From the NCBI GenBank assembly GCA_022825505.1, contig JAJDWR010000023.1:1-45863 (forward strand): 45,863 bases of DNA, read 5' to 3'. Below the pieces are notes generated by a model. That model did not search any database. It saw only the letters and a list, made by a program, of their open reading frames with translations, and had not been told where the DNA came from. Origin of the DNA: Gammaproteobacteria bacterium (GTDB lineage Bacteria > Pseudomonadota > Gammaproteobacteria > Steroidobacterales > Rariloculaceae). The position numbers and the translations under genes are program-made. The first letter of the stretch is position 1, and each line of letters opens with the position of its first letter. Below, piece by piece: positions 13,496-23,710 of the stretch.

Positions 13496-13969
13496 TCACG
13501 CGGTCAGGCGGCAGCGCAGGTTGGCCATTTCGATCACGGCCAGCGCCGCTTCGGCGCCCTTGTTGCCCGACTCCGGTCCGGACCGCGCCTTGGCCTGTTC
13601 GATGGTGTCCACGGTCAGGATGCCGAATCCCACGGGAATCCGGTGTTCGAGGCTGACATCGGTCACGCCGCGGCTGGCTTCGCCGGCCACGTAGTCGAAA
13701 TGCGGCGTCTCGCCCCGAATGACGCAGCCGATGGCGAGCAGGCCGTCATAGCGGTCACCATCCGCCAGCAGCTTGAGCGCCAGCGGGATTTCGAACGCGC
13801 CGGGCACTCGAACGACATCCAGGTCTTCGGCATCGGCGCCGGCCCCGGCCAGCGTCTCCAGGGCCGCCTTGAGCAGGCGGTCGACAATGAAATCGTTGAA
13901 CCGGGAGGCGACGATGCCGAATCGGAGCCCCAGGGCGCCGGGATCGCCGGTTATCTCGTTAACTTGCAT
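13496..13969 (-). CDS. ribH: Lumazine synthase (RibH)
   Basis: Joins 5-amino-6-ribitylaminouracil with dihydroxybutanone phosphate to make lumazine, the penultimate riboflavin step. The 157-residue protein has the substrate-binding SRFNDFIVDRLLKAA, the VRVPGAFEIPLALK strand, and the catalytic histidine H90 in GCVIRGETPHFDYV. GFGILTVDTIEQA and NKGAEAALAVIEMANL complete the family pattern. It lies 21 bases after ribBA and before nusB. Confidence 0.96.
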   Translation of the reverse strand: MQVNEITGDPGALGLRFGIVASRFNDFIVDRLLKAALETLAGAGADAEDLDVVRVPGAFEIPLALKLLADGDRYDGLLAIGCVIRGETPHFDYVAGEASRGVTDVSLEHRIPVGFGILTVDTIEQAKARSGPESGNKGAEAALAVIEMANLRCRLTA

Positions 13970-13990
13970 GGCCTTTTGCGCTCGCAGCGT

Positions 13991-15145
13991 CTATGCGGCC
14001 GGCGTCTCGTCGGAAAGGTACTCGACCACTTCCAGGCCGAATCCGGAGATGGCGTGCATCTGTTTCGGCGCGCTCAGCACGCGCATGCGCTTGACGCCCA
14101 GCGCCCGCAGGATCTGCGCGCCGGTCCCGAAGGTCTTCAGTTCGCTGGTGCGGTCATGGGGAATCACGTTCTCGTCGTGTCCCCGTTCCAGTTCCCTGAC
14201 GGCGGTCATCAGGTCCCTGGGGTCCTCGTTTTGCCGAAGGATGACGATGACGCCGCAATCCTCCTCGGCGATCAGCTTGATGGTGCTGCGCAGCGGCCAG
14301 CCCAGGCGGCTGTCCTGAATCCCCACCACGTCGCTCAGGGTATTCTGAACATGTACCCGCACCAGCGTGGGCGTTCCGGGTTCGGGATGGCCGCGCACCA
14401 GGGCCAGGTGCACCGTGCGATTGATATGGTCCTCCATGCAAACCAGCCGGAACGGGCCGAATTCCGTGTCGATATCGAAATCGGCAATGGCCTCCACCGT
14501 CTCTTCCTTGGCCAGCCGGTAGCTGATGAGATCCGCGATGGTGCCGATCTTGAGGTCGTGGCGCCGGGCGAACCGCAGCAGATCGTCGCGTCTGGCCATT
14601 GAGCCGTCTTCGTTGAGAATCTCGACGATCATCGCCGCCGGTTCGAAGCCCGCGAGGCGCACCAGGTCGCAGCCCGCCTCGGTATGCCCCGCGCGCGTCA
14701 GCACGCCGCCCGGCTGCGCCCGGAGCGGAAACACGTGGCCGGGCTGTTGCAGGTCCTCGGGCTTCGCGTCGGGTGCGACTGCCGCCCGAATCGTTCGCGC
14801 CCGGTCATGGGCGGAGATTCCCGTCGTGATCCCTTCGGCTGCTTCAATGGACAACGTGAAGTTCGTGACGCGGCGCCGATCGGTTTCGCTGACCATCAGC
14901 GGCAGGCGCAGTTGTTCGCAGCGCTGCCCTGTCAGTGTCAGGCAAATCAGTCCCCGGCCGTAGCGCGCCATGAAATTGACATCGGAGGCACGTGCCCGGC
15001 CGGCGGCCATGATCAGGTCGCCCTCGTTCTCACGGGCTTCATCGTCCATGATGATGACCATCCTGCCATCGCGCAGGTCGGCGACGATTTCCTCGGTCGC
15101 GTTCAGGCCGGCGACCGCTGCTTCCCTGTTGATTGGAATGGCCAC
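13991..15145 (-). CDS. ribBA: DHBP synthase fused to a degenerate GTP cyclohydrolase II domain
   Basis: The N-terminal domain (residues about 1-210) makes 3,4-dihydroxy-2-butanone 4-phosphate from ribulose 5-phosphate. Its catalytic loop MDDEARENEGDLIMAA and the RAGHTEAGCDLVRLAG motif are intact. The C-terminal half aligns with GTP cyclohydrolase II (SELKTFGTGAQILRALGV). However, the region that should carry the three zinc cysteines reads VRVHVQNTLSDVVGIQDSRL with no cysteine. GTP cyclohydrolase activity is therefore unlikely, as known for some gammaproteobacterial RibBA proteins, and a separate RibA is expected elsewhere. It lies in the rib cluster between ribE and ribH. Confidence 0.93.
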   Translation of the reverse strand: MAIPINREAAVAGLNATEEIVADLRDGRMVIIMDDEARENEGDLIMAAGRARASDVNFMARYGRGLICLTLTGQRCEQLRLPLMVSETDRRRVTNFTLSIEAAEGITTGISAHDRARTIRAAVAPDAKPEDLQQPGHVFPLRAQPGGVLTRAGHTEAGCDLVRLAGFEPAAMIVEILNEDGSMARRDDLLRFARRHDLKIGTIADLISYRLAKEETVEAIADFDIDTEFGPFRLVCMEDHINRTVHLALVRGHPEPGTPTLVRVHVQNTLSDVVGIQDSRLGWPLRSTIKLIAEEDCGVIVILRQNEDPRDLMTAVRELERGHDENVIPHDRTSELKTFGTGAQILRALGVKRMRVLSAPKQMHAISGFGLEVVEYLSDETPAA

Positions 15146-15172
15146 GAGATCAGGATTCCCCTTGTCGTCAAA

Positions 15173-15769
15173 TCAGACATCGGCGGCGCGCAACCGTTCC
15201 AGGTAGCGAGCGACGATATCCACCTCAATATTAACAGCCCGTCCGGGCCGGTACTCCGAAAAAATGGTCACGGCGTTCGTATGCGGAACGATGTTGACTT
15301 CGAAGGCGTCTGCGTCGACCGCGTTGACGGTCAGACTCACGCCATCCACCGCCACCGACCCCTTGCGGGCGATATAGCGCATCAGCGCCTTGTCGAAGGC
15401 GATGCGCACTCCGGTCGAACGTGCCGCGGGTTCTACGGAAACGACGCGCCCGATCCCGTCGACATGCCCGGTGACCAGGTGGCCGTCCACGGTGTCGTTC
15501 AATCGCAGAGCGCTCTCCAGGTTCACGGGATCGCCCCCGGACAACTCGCCGAGGGTAGTTGCCGACAGGGTTTCAAGCGACACATCCGCCACAAATCTCT
15601 CCCCTGTGCAATCGACCGCGGTCAGGCAAACGCCGTTCACTGCGATGCTGCAGCCGGTTTCCAGCGGAGGGAGAGCGACGCCGCGGATGTCGATGGTCAG
15701 GCGCCGGTCTCCGCCGAGATCGGCACTCTCCAGGACTCGGCCTACGCCCCTTACGATTCCGCTAAACAT
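15173..15769 (-). CDS. ribE: Riboflavin synthase alpha subunit
   Basis: Converts two lumazine molecules to riboflavin and a pyrimidine. The protein has the family's internal duplication. The first barrel starts [12 protein letters not shown] and contains GCSIAVNGVCLTAV and GHLVTGHVDGIG. The second contains KGSVAVDGVSLTVNAVDADAFEVNIVPHT. The 198-residue length is normal. Its start overlaps the end of ribD by 19 bases. The MFTG-type N-terminus, here MFSG, fixes the start codon. Confidence 0.95.
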   Translation of the reverse strand: MFSGIVRGVGRVLESADLGGDRRLTIDIRGVALPPLETGCSIAVNGVCLTAVDCTGERFVADVSLETLSATTLGELSGGDPVNLESALRLNDTVDGHLVTGHVDGIGRVVSVEPAARSTGVRIAFDKALMRYIARKGSVAVDGVSLTVNAVDADAFEVNIVPHTNAVTIFSEYRPGRAVNIEVDIVARYLERLRAADV

Positions 15770-16851
15770 GCCGTTACCCGAAGGTCACTGCCCACCTTGC
15801 GCACATCTTGATACTTGAGTCTGATGCGGCCTTCAAGGCTCACCAGAGGTTCGATGGCGAACATGCCCCGGGCGTCGGCGCCCAGCAATTGGGGCGCCAG
15901 GTAAATCACCAGTTCGTCGATCAGGCCGGCTTGAAGCAGTGCGCCGTTCAATCGCGCTCCCGCTTCCACCCACACCTCGTTGAACTGCATCTCGCCCAGC
16001 CGCGCCATGACCTGTGCCAGGTCGCAGTGGCGCTCACCCGGCACCCTCTCCACCCGGGCGCCTGCCCGCCGCAGCGCTTCGGCCGATTCAGGCGCATCGC
16101 GGCAGCCGAATACCAGCACGGGACCCGGTAACGCGAGAGTTCTTGCGGCTGGCGGCGTACGCAAACTCGAGTCCACGATGACACGCGCCGGTTGCACGAT
16201 CGGCAGGTCCCCGGCCGAAAAGCGGGCGTCCAGTCCCGGATCGTCTGCGAGTACCGTGCCGATTCCAGTGAGCACGGCGCTTGCGCGCGCCCGCCACCGG
16301 TGCACGTCGCGCCGGGCCGCCTCACCGGTAATCCACTGACTTTCGCCACTCGCCAGCGCGGTCCGACCGTCCAGGCTCGCGGCGAGCTTGCTGCGAACCA
16401 GCGGCCGGCCCCGGGTCATTCGCGACCTGAAACCGGGATTCAGTGCGGCGGCGGATGCCTCCAGCACGCCGACCGTGACCTCGATGCCGGCCTCGCGGAG
16501 CCTCTGAACGCCCGTTCCGTCGACTACGGGATTCGGGTCGGTGCCGGCACAAACGACCCGCGCCACCCGCGCTTCGATCAGCGCGTCGGCACAGGGTCCC
16601 GTACGGCCGGTATGGCTACAGGGTTCGAGCGTGACATAGGCAGTGGAGCCGGCCGCGTTTGGTCCGGCGGCAGCAATGGCCATCCGTTCGGCGTGGGGAC
16701 TTCCGGCACGCTCGTGCCAGCCTTCTCCGACAATCCGTCCCGCCTTGACCAGCACGCACCCGACTCGGGGATTCGGGTCCGCGCTGAACAATCCCCGCCT
16801 CGCCAGTTGCACGGCGCGGGCCATGTACTCCTGGTCGGACGGTCCGGTCAC
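15751..16851 (-). CDS. ribD: Riboflavin-specific deaminase/reductase RibD
   Basis: A bifunctional enzyme for the second and third riboflavin steps. The N-terminal deaminase domain (about residues 1-145) has the zinc site H53-A-E55 and C78/C87 in [13 protein letters not shown]. The C-terminal NADPH reductase domain (about residues 146-366) starts [18 protein letters not shown] and includes [19 protein letters not shown] and [10 protein letters not shown]. Its start overlaps the nrdR stop as ATGA. No FMN riboswitch can lie directly before it, because nrdR is fused at the upstream side. Confidence 0.95.
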   Translation of the reverse strand: MTGPSDQEYMARAVQLARRGLFSADPNPRVGCVLVKAGRIVGEGWHERAGSPHAERMAIAAAGPNAAGSTAYVTLEPCSHTGRTGPCADALIEARVARVVCAGTDPNPVVDGTGVQRLREAGIEVTVGVLEASAAALNPGFRSRMTRGRPLVRSKLAASLDGRTALASGESQWITGEAARRDVHRWRARASAVLTGIGTVLADDPGLDARFSAGDLPIVQPARVIVDSSLRTPPAARTLALPGPVLVFGCRDAPESAEALRRAGARVERVPGERHCDLAQVMARLGEMQFNEVWVEAGARLNGALLQAGLIDELVIYLAPQLLGADARGMFAIEPLVSLEGRIRLKYQDVRKVGSDLRVTACLAES

Positions 16852-17351
16852 TGGTCGTCGTCCGGCAGGAGCGACATCTGCTCCCGGTCGATCAGCAGCG
16901 GCAGCGACTGCAGGCGCTCGACTTCCTCGCGGAAATCGGCAATGTCCTGAAAACTCCGGTAGACCGATGCATAGCGAACGTAGGCGACCTGGTCGAGGCC
17001 GCGCAGTTCCTCCATCACCATGTCGCCGATGAACCGGCCGCTGACTTCACGCTCGCCGATAGTCTGCAGTCGATGCAGCAGCCGCTCGATGCTCTCTTCC
17101 ACGGCTTCGCTCTCGATGGGGCGCTTTTCCAGTGCCCTGGCAATGCCGTTGCGGAGCTTGGTTTCGTCGAAGGGTTCGCGCCGGCCATCGCGCTTGACGA
17201 CCCGGGGCATCACCAACACCGCAGACTCGAACGTCGTGTAGCGCTCCCCGCACTTGCGGCACTCCCGGCGCCGGCGCACCTGACGGCCCTCAGCGGCCAG
17301 CCGGGAATCGATGACCTTGGTATCCTCGTGATTGCAGAATGGACAATGCAC
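16848..17351 (-). CDS. nrdR: Ribonucleotide reductase repressor NrdR
   Basis: A nucleotide-sensing repressor of ribonucleotide reductase genes. The N-terminal zinc ribbon has C3, C6, C31 and C34, with the DNA-contact run [15 protein letters not shown]. The ATP-cone domain follows, with [20 protein letters not shown] and [15 protein letters not shown]. The 167-residue length is slightly long because of an extra acidic tail (SLLPDDDQ). It lies 18 bases after glyA and overlaps ribD by four, as in many gammaproteobacteria. Confidence 0.96.
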   Translation of the reverse strand: MHCPFCNHEDTKVIDSRLAAEGRQVRRRRECRKCGERYTTFESAVLVMPRVVKRDGRREPFDETKLRNGIARALEKRPIESEAVEESIERLLHRLQTIGEREVSGRFIGDMVMEELRGLDQVAYVRYASVYRSFQDIADFREEVERLQSLPLLIDREQMSLLPDDDQ

Positions 17352-17369
17352 AGCGACCCGGGCTCTCCT

Positions 17370-18662
17370 TCAAACCGCGCCCTCCCGATAGACGCCCTCC
17401 CGATAGACGGGGAAACGGCGCGTCAGTTCAAGAACTTCTTCGCGCACCCGTTGCACGACGGCCTCCCTGGCCTGCTCATCGTGCACCACATCCAGGATAT
17501 CGGCAATCCAGTGGCCGAGTTGCTCCGCGTGCTCTTCCAGCAGACCGCGCGTGGTAATCGCCGGCGTACCGATCCTGAGCCCGCTGGTGACACGCGGCGG
17601 CCGGGGGTCGTTGGGTACTGCGTTCCGGTTCACCGTGATATTGGCCTGGCTCAGGGCATCTTCGGCGGCCTTGCCCGTGATGTCGTGGCTGATGAGGTCG
17701 ACCAGCATCAGGTGGTTGTCGGTCCCCCCGGAGACGATCTTGTAGCCGCGCTCCATCAGCGTACCCGCCATGCGGCGCGCATTGGCCAGAACCTGCAACT
17801 GGTACGCCCTGAACTCCGGCTGCGCGGCCTCGGCGAGAGCCACCGCCTTGGCGGCGATCACGTGCATCAGCGGTCCGCCCTGGGTGCAGGGAAAGACGTT
17901 GAAGTTGATCTTCCTAGTGAGTTCGGGGTTCTCCCGCGCGAGAATCAGGCCGCCCCGCGGGCCCCGCAGGGTCTTGTGCGTCGTGGTGGTGGTCACGTCG
18001 GCGATGGGCGTCGGGTTCGGGTAGATGCCGGCGGCGATGAGTCCGGCCACGTGGGCCATATCGACCAACAGCCACGCGCCGACCTCGTCGGCGATGTCGC
18101 GAAAGCGCTGCCAGTCCACGACCCTTGAGTAGGCGGAAAACCCGGCTACGACCACCTTCGGCCGGTGCTCGCGGGCGAGGCGCTCCACCTGGTCGTAGTC
18201 GATCTCCCCGCTGGCGGGATCGACGCCGTACTGCACGGCCCGGAAAAACCGTCCGGAGAAACTCACTTTCGCCCCGTGCGTCAGGTGGCCGCCGTGGGGC
18301 AGACTCATGCCGAGCAGGGTGTCGCCGGGATCCATCATCGCCAGGTAGGCTGCCACGTTGGCCTGTGACCCGGAATGTGGCTGGACGTTGGCGAAGTCGG
18401 CGCCGAACAGCGACTTCGCGCGCTCGATAGCCAGGCTCTCCGCGACGTCGACAAACTCGCAACCGCCGTAATAGCGGCGACCCGGGTAGCCTTCGGCGTA
18501 CTTGTTGGTCAGCACCGAGCCCTGTGCCGCCAGCACTCGGGGGCTCGCGAAATTCTCCGAGCCGATCAGTTCGATGTGTTCTTCCTGGCGGCGGAGTTCG
18601 CCCCGAAGGGCCTCGGAGAGTTCCTCATCGAAGCCGTGAATCGTCTCGGTTTCATCGAACAT
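17370..18662 (-). CDS. glyA: Serine hydroxymethyltransferase
   Basis: A PLP enzyme that converts serine and tetrahydrofolate to glycine and methylene-tetrahydrofolate. The PLP lysine is K229-like in [14 protein letters not shown]. Other family motifs include [32 protein letters not shown] at the N-terminal side and [16 protein letters not shown] near the C-terminus. The protein has 430 residues. The last codons contain a perfect tandem duplication of 15 bases, adding a second VYREG. It probably heads the nrdR-rib-nusB-thiL-pgpA run. A small dyad TTGTAA-CGA-TTACAA sits between its start and the preceding stop. Confidence 0.96.
   Translation of the reverse strand: MFDETETIHGFDEELSEALRGELRRQEEHIELIGSENFASPRVLAAQGSVLTNKYAEGYPGRRYYGGCEFVDVAESLAIERAKSLFGADFANVQPHSGSQANVAAYLAMMDPGDTLLGMSLPHGGHLTHGAKVSFSGRFFRAVQYGVDPASGEIDYDQVERLAREHRPKVVVAGFSAYSRVVDWQRFRDIADEVGAWLLVDMAHVAGLIAAGIYPNPTPIADVTTTTTHKTLRGPRGGLILARENPELTRKINFNVFPCTQGGPLMHVIAAKAVALAEAAQPEFRAYQLQVLANARRMAGTLMERGYKIVSGGTDNHLMLVDLISHDITGKAAEDALSQANITVNRNAVPNDPRPPRVTSGLRIGTPAITTRGLLEEHAEQLGHWIADILDVVHDEQAREAVVQRVREEVLELTRRFPVYREGVYREGAV
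17379..17408. repeat. Perfect 15-bp tandem duplication at the 3' end of glyA
   Basis: The unit GCCCTCCCGATAGAC occurs twice with no gap. It is in frame, so the protein simply gains five residues (VYREG twice). It sits at the extreme C-terminus, where the fold should tolerate it. Confidence 0.9.
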
Positions 18663-18713
18663 GATCTGCGTCCATCAAGGGTCCAAATGCCGGGGGCGTG
18701 CGCATTGTAACGA

Positions 18714-19682
18714 TTACAACAGCTCCTGTGCCGACCCGGGATCGGCGAATCCTTCCACCAGCCGCGTCCAGGCTCGTGCAAGATTGTCGCGGTTATAGCC
18801 GCCGGCGCCCATGCCGAGTATGCGGCCGCCGCAGTAGCGGTCCGCATACTCCCGCAAGCGCGCGGCGGCGTGGCCGTGGGCGTTCTCGCTGTACTGCAGG
18901 TGGGTGATCGGATCCCCGGCCAGGGAGTCCGCGCCGCCGACCAGCAACAATAGCTGCGGTTCCGAGTTCTCGATGTAGGCTTCGACTTCCCTCCAGGCCT
19001 GAAGGAATTCGTCGTCGCCCGATCCCGGCGGCATGGGAATGTTCAGCTTGGTTCCTTCGGCCGGTCCGCGGCCCGTCTCGCTGCGGGCGCCGGTTCCGGG
19101 GTAGAGAAACCGGCCGTCCTCGTGAATGTCTGCGAACAGGGCTTTGGGCTCGGTCTCGAATCCGTAGAACACGCCGTCGCCGTGGTGGGCGTCGATGTCC
19201 ACGTAGGCAACCCGATCGAGGCCGTATACGTTCATCGCCGTCTCGATGGCGACGCCGGCGTCGTTGAAGACGCAGAAACCGGCGGCCCGGTCCCGCGCGG
19301 CGTGGTGAAGTCCGCCGATGGGGATGAAGGCTCGAGTGATGTCTCCCTCCATGATCGCCGTCAATGCCTCGAGCGTTCCGCCGACGGTGTGCGCTGCGGC
19401 CTCATAGATCCCCGGGTACGCGGGAGTATCGCCGGCGTCCAGATAGCCATAGCCCAGTTCCGATAACTCCCGGACCCGGTCCACGTAGGCCGCGGTGTGG
19501 AAACGCTCGATCTCATCCCGGGTCGCCGGCCGGGACGGGCGCTGAACCGTTTGCGCCGCATACGACGAACGCGCCAGTTCCGCCATGAACACGTCGTGCC
19601 GGTCCGGGCCGAAGGGATGTCCGCCGGGGAAGCCGTATTTCGCCAGTTCCCTGTCGCTGATGACGATGACCTGATCCGCCAT
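18714..19682 (-). CDS. Histone-deacetylase-family (AcuC-like) hydrolase
   Basis: A 322-residue arginase/deacetylase-fold enzyme that likely removes acetyl groups from lysine side chains or small acetyl-amines; the natural substrate is unknown. The zinc site is intact: GGLHHAARDRAAGFCVFNDAG supplies the paired histidines, VDIDAHHGDGV the Asp and His ligands, and GADSLAGDP the third ligand. The transition-state tyrosine lies in GAGGYN. I start at MADQVIVISD because GGAG lies five bases before that ATG; the frame is open for 16 codons more. It lies downstream of purL on the same strand, separated by hairpins, so it is probably a separate unit. Confidence 0.88.
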   Translation of the reverse strand: MADQVIVISDRELAKYGFPGGHPFGPDRHDVFMAELARSSYAAQTVQRPSRPATRDEIERFHTAAYVDRVRELSELGYGYLDAGDTPAYPGIYEAAAHTVGGTLEALTAIMEGDITRAFIPIGGLHHAARDRAAGFCVFNDAGVAIETAMNVYGLDRVAYVDIDAHHGDGVFYGFETEPKALFADIHEDGRFLYPGTGARSETGRGPAEGTKLNIPMPPGSGDDEFLQAWREVEAYIENSEPQLLLLVGGADSLAGDPITHLQYSENAHGHAAARLREYADRYCGGRILGMGAGGYNRDNLARAWTRLVEGFADPGSAQELL

Positions 19683-19721
19683 GATTACTCCAACCTCCGC
19701 CGGCAGCCCGCGACTAACGCC

Positions 19722-19759
19722 CCGCCCCATGGGGCGGAAGACCGTCTCGCCGAAGACGG
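19722..19759 (-). terminator. Two hairpins after purL, possible terminator
   Basis: Two adjacent inverted repeats fill the gap between purL and the deacetylase-like gene. One is CCGTCT-cgccga-AGACGG and the other is the perfect palindrome CCGCCCCATGGGGCGG. Read on the minus strand, the first is followed by TCTTCC, only weakly U-rich. They may end purL transcripts or protect the 3' end. Confidence 0.4.
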
Positions 19760-19804
19760 CTGATCGGCGGACAAGGTGCGCCGCAGGAATTTTGCCACGG
19801 GTTG

Positions 19805-22800
19805 TCAGGCGTCGCCTTCAACCCATCTCCTCGCGTTCACGAACAGTTGCTGCCATGGTGAGTCTTCGCCCCACCCGGGCGGATGCCATGAGAGCTGTAC
19901 GGTACGAAATACGCGTTCCGGATGGGGCATCATGATCGTCACGCGACCGTCCCGGTTGGTGAGTCCCGCAATGCCCCGGGGCGAGCCGTTGGGATTCGCC
20001 GGATACTGCCGCGCCGGTTCGCCGCGGTTGTCCACGTAGCGCACGCAGGCGGAATCGCGCTCGCAGGCCGCCTGCGCTTCGTCCGACGCGAACTGCGCGC
20101 GGCCTTCGCCGTGGGACGTAACGATCGGAATGCGCGATCCCTCCATGCCCGCCAGCAGCAGCGACGGACTCGACTCGATCCGCACCAGCGACAGCCGGGC
20201 TTCGAACTGATCCGAGCGATTGCGAACGAACCGCGGCCAGCGATCGACGCCCGGCAGCAGGGATTGCAGCGCCGACAGCATCTGGCAACCGTTGCAGACG
20301 CCGAAGACGAAGACATCATCGCGGCGGAAGAACGTCTCGAAGGTTTCCCGAACCGAATCGTTGTAGAGGATCGACTTGGCCCAACCCTCGCCCGCGCCGA
20401 GTACGTCGCCATAGCAGAAGCCGCCCGGCACGGCCATGCCCCTAAATTCGTCCAGACCGACGCGGCCCGAGAACAGGTCGGTCATGTGCACGTCGTAGCT
20501 GTCGAAGCCGGCCCGGTGGAAGGCTGCGGCCATCTCCCGCTGGCTGTTCACGCCCTGTTCGCGGAGGATGGCCACCCTGGGACGCCGGTTAGCGGCGCGC
20601 CGGTTACCGGGGCGCTGCTCCTTGCGGTCCTCGAGCGGAAAGCTGAGGACCGCATTGAGGCCCGGGTCGTCCTCGTCTTCAAGGGCGTCGTATGCTTCCT
20701 GAGCGCAATCGGGATTGTCTCGCAGCCGCTGCATGCGGTAGGTCATCTCCGACCAGCGCCGGTGCAGTGCAGTCCGTGCCGAGCGGTACAGTGTTTCCCC
20801 GCCCTGCGCCACCGCGATTTCGCTGTGCCCGGCAACGCGAGCGACCACGGCGGCGGCATCGAGACCGTGATTGGCAAGTTCGGCCTGCACGCGAGCCAGG
20901 TCCCGGCTCCTTATCTGAATCACGACGCCGGGTTCCTCATTGAACAGGTATCCCAGCGCATCGGCGTCCGCCGGCAGTTCGATTTCCAGCCCGGCCCGGC
21001 CCGCAAAGGCCATTTCCGCGAGCGTGGCGAACAACCCACCATCGGAGCGGTCATGGTAGGCCAGCAGCAGATCGCGCCGGCGCAGCGCGCGCTGGGCATC
21101 GAAGAAACCGGTCAGTCGCTTCGGCTCGTCCAGATCGGCCGCCGGCCCTCCGAAACGCCCGAAACTCATGGCCAGCGCCGACCCGCCCAGCCGCTGCCGG
21201 CCGCCGGAGAGATCGATCAGCAGCAGCAGGCTGTCAGCCTCCGCGGTATCCAGTTGGGGAGTCAGCGTTCGCCGCACATCCGTCACCGGAGCGAACGCCG
21301 ACACGATCAGGGACACGGGGGCCGTGACGGACCGATCCTCCTGTTCAGCCTGCCACTCCGTGCGCATGGACAGCGAATCCTTGCCCACCGGTACGGCGAT
21401 TCCCAGCTCAGGGCACAATTCCTCTCCCACGGCCCGGACCATCTCGAACAGCGTGTAGTCGTCATCGCCGTGCCCGGCCGCGGCCATCCAGTTCGCCGAA
21501 AGGCGCACATCCGCCAGGCGCTCCACATCGGCCGAGGCGATATTGGTGACCGCCTCGGCGATCGCCAGCCGCGCAGAGGCCGGTCCGTCGTAGATGGCCA
21601 CCGGAGTCCGCTCGCCCATGGCCATGGCCTCGCCGGTATAGCCCCAGTACCCCGACGTGGTCACAGCCGCATCCGCCACCGGGACCTGCCACGGTCCGAC
21701 CATCTGGTCGCGGGAGATCTTTCCGCCCACGGTCCGGTCGCCGATATTGATCAGGAAAGACTTGTCGGCCACCGCGGGAAAGGACAAGACCCTGTCAACT
21801 GCTTCGCCAGGATCGATTCCGTCTCGGTCCCAGGGTGCGGGCGCCGGTCGGACGGGCGACGCTTCCCGGGTCATTTTCGGCGGTTTCCCGAAAAGGACAT
21901 CCAGCGGCATGGCCACGGGTTCGTCGCCGAACTCCTCATCCACGACCCGCAGGTCACGGTTCTCCGTCAACTCGCCGATCAGCGCATAGGGACAGCGTTC
22001 CCGCTCGCAGATCCGCTCGAACGCCTCCACCGCATCGGCGCGCAGCAGCATCACGTAGCGCTCCTGGGATTCGTTGCACCACAGTTCCATGGGGCTCATG
22101 CCCGGATCGTCGTTGGGAACGTCCCGCAGCCTGATCACGGCGCCGCACTCGCTCTGGTGGACGATCTCGGGAATGGCGTTGGAGAGCCCCCCCGCACCGA
22201 TGTCGTGTATCGAGAGGACCGGATTGTCCGGGCCCAGCGCCCAGCAGGCGTCGATCACTTCCTGGGCGCGCCGCTGCATTTCGGGATTGCCGCGCTGCAC
22301 GGAGGCGAAGTCCAGGTCCTCCTTGCCGGCGCCGCTGCCCAGCGAGGAAGCGGCCCCGCCGCCGAGCCCGATCAGCATGGAAGGACCGCCGAGCACCACG
22401 ACCCGGGACCCCGGCGGCGCCATCAGCTTCTCGACCTGGGAGTCGCGGATGTTGCCCAGCCCGCCGGCGATCATGATGGGCTTGTGATAACCCCGCCAGG
22501 CGCCGCCCGCGTCCAGCAGGCAGGTCCGAAAATAGCCCGCGATGTTGGGACGGCCGAACTCGTTGTTGAACTGGGCGCCGCCGATGGGCCCTTCCAGCAT
22601 GATCTCCAGCGGCGACGCGATGCGGCCGGGGCGGCCCGGCTGATGCTGTTCCCAGGGGCGGGCCCAGCCGGGGATGTCCAGGTGGGATACGGTAAATCCG
22701 GTCAGGCCGACCTTCGGCGAGGCGCCCCTTCCGGTGGCGCCTTCGTCGCGAATTTCTCCGCCGGACCCGGTCGCCGCGCCCGGAAAGGGCGAAATCGCGG

Positions 22801-23710
22801 TGGGGTGGTTATGGGTCTCGACCTTCATGACCAGGTGCGCGGGCTCGACTACCTGCCGGTAGTGGCCGGTTTCTTCACCGGGGATCCACCACGCGGCGGT
22901 GGGCCCCTCCACCACCGCCGCATTGTCCGCGTAGGCGGACAGCACACCGTCGGGCGCGTTGGCGTGAGTGTTCTTGATCATCGCAAACAGCGACTTGGGC
23001 GCCGCCCGGCCGTCAATGAGCCAGTCGGCGTTGAACACCTTGTGCCGGCAGTGCTCGGAATTCGCCTGCGCGAACATCATCAGTTCCACGTCCGTGGGGT
23101 TGCGCCCCATGGCAGTGAATTGCTCCGCGAGATAGTCGATCTCGCCGTCGGACAGGGCCATCCCCAACGCCTGGTTGCAGCGCATCAGCGCCTGTGGGCC
23201 CTCGCCCAGCACATCCACCGTGGTCAGCGGTTTCGGGCTGCTCCGGGCAAACAGCGAGGCCTCCCCGGCCGAGTCGGTCACCACGGATTCGGTCATGCGA
23301 TCGTGGAGTAACGGCAGCAGTCGCTCCGTTTCTGCGTCGCTCAATTGCCTGCTCAACCGCAACCGGTAGGCCCGGCCCCGTTCCAGCCGTTGCAGCGGCA
23401 AGCCGCAGATCCTGGCGATTTCCGTGGCCTTGGAGGCCCACGGCGAAATGGTCCCGATTCGCGGAATCACCACCAGCTCGAAGTCGCCCGCGGGAGGCTC
23501 GGCCGGCATGCCGTAGGTGAGCAGCGCGTCCAGCACGTTCTGCTCCCGTTCCGTCAGCGGGCGTGAGCTGAGCGCGAAATGGAGGAAGCTGACCGTGACG
23601 CCGGCAACGGCATCCGCGCGAGACTGCAGTTGCCCCTGCAGCTTTTCGAGCCGGAATGCCGTCTCGGCAGCCGGGCCGGGCAACCGCAAGATGGCCTGGG
23701 TATCAGTCAA
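19805..23710 (-). CDS. purL: Phosphoribosylformylglycinamidine synthase PurL
   Basis: The fourth step of purine synthesis: FGAR plus glutamine and ATP gives FGAM. The 1301-residue size matches the large one-chain form of proteobacteria (E. coli 1295). Visible parts are the N-terminal PurS-like region, two FGAM synthetase halves ([45 protein letters not shown]), and a C-terminal glutaminase. The glutaminase has [17 protein letters not shown], the nucleophile in [11 protein letters not shown] at about residue 1138, and PHPERVFR. No ATG fits the start. A TTG giving [21 protein letters not shown] overlaps the stop of the upstream hydrolase gene and gives the right length, which implies translational coupling. 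Confidence 0.95.
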   Translation of the reverse strand: MTDTQAILRLPGPAAETAFRLEKLQGQLQSRADAVAGVTVSFLHFALSSRPLTEREQNVLDALLTYGMPAEPPAGDFELVVIPRIGTISPWASKATEIARICGLPLQRLERGRAYRLRLSRQLSDAETERLLPLLHDRMTESVVTDSAGEASLFARSSPKPLTTVDVLGEGPQALMRCNQALGMALSDGEIDYLAEQFTAMGRNPTDVELMMFAQANSEHCRHKVFNADWLIDGRAAPKSLFAMIKNTHANAPDGVLSAYADNAAVVEGPTAAWWIPGEETGHYRQVVEPAHLVMKVETHNHPTAISPFPGAATGSGGEIRDEGATGRGASPKVGLTGFTVSHLDIPGWARPWEQHQPGRPGRIASPLEIMLEGPIGGAQFNNEFGRPNIAGYFRTCLLDAGGAWRGYHKPIMIAGGLGNIRDSQVEKLMAPPGSRVVVLGGPSMLIGLGGGAASSLGSGAGKEDLDFASVQRGNPEMQRRAQEVIDACWALGPDNPVLSIHDIGAGGLSNAIPEIVHQSECGAVIRLRDVPNDDPGMSPMELWCNESQERYVMLLRADAVEAFERICERERCPYALIGELTENRDLRVVDEEFGDEPVAMPLDVLFGKPPKMTREASPVRPAPAPWDRDGIDPGEAVDRVLSFPAVADKSFLINIGDRTVGGKISRDQMVGPWQVPVADAAVTTSGYWGYTGEAMAMGERTPVAIYDGPASARLAIAEAVTNIASADVERLADVRLSANWMAAAGHGDDDYTLFEMVRAVGEELCPELGIAVPVGKDSLSMRTEWQAEQEDRSVTAPVSLIVSAFAPVTDVRRTLTPQLDTAEADSLLLLIDLSGGRQRLGGSALAMSFGRFGGPAADLDEPKRLTGFFDAQRALRRRDLLLAYHDRSDGGLFATLAEMAFAGRAGLEIELPADADALGYLFNEEPGVVIQIRSRDLARVQAELANHGLDAAAVVARVAGHSEIAVAQGGETLYRSARTALHRRWSEMTYRMQRLRDNPDCAQEAYDALEDEDDPGLNAVLSFPLEDRKEQRPGNRRAANRRPRVAILREQGVNSQREMAAAFHRAGFDSYDVHMTDLFSGRVGLDEFRGMAVPGGFCYGDVLGAGEGWAKSILYNDSVRETFETFFRRDDVFVFGVCNGCQMLSALQSLLPGVDRWPRFVRNRSDQFEARLSLVRIESSPSLLLAGMEGSRIPIVTSHGEGRAQFASDEAQAACERDSACVRYVDNRGEPARQYPANPNGSPRGIAGLTNRDGRVTIMMPHPERVFRTVQLSWHPPGWGEDSPWQQLFVNARRWVEGDA

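Noticed and set aside
16840..16870. Possible FMN riboswitch before ribD
   Set aside because: nrdR overlaps ribD by four bases, and nrdR follows glyA by 18, so there is no room for an RFN element. None of its conserved pieces was seen before glyA either.
18705..18719. Dyad TTGTAA-CGA-TTACAA between the deacetylase gene and glyA
   Set aside because: Arms of six bases, partly made of the last codons of the deacetylase gene; too short to call an operator.
19922..23311. A 1129-codon open frame on the plus strand inside purL
   Set aside because: It is antisense to a full-length, motif-complete PurL. High GC content in this genome leaves long open frames on the opposite strand. Its translation shows no family pattern.
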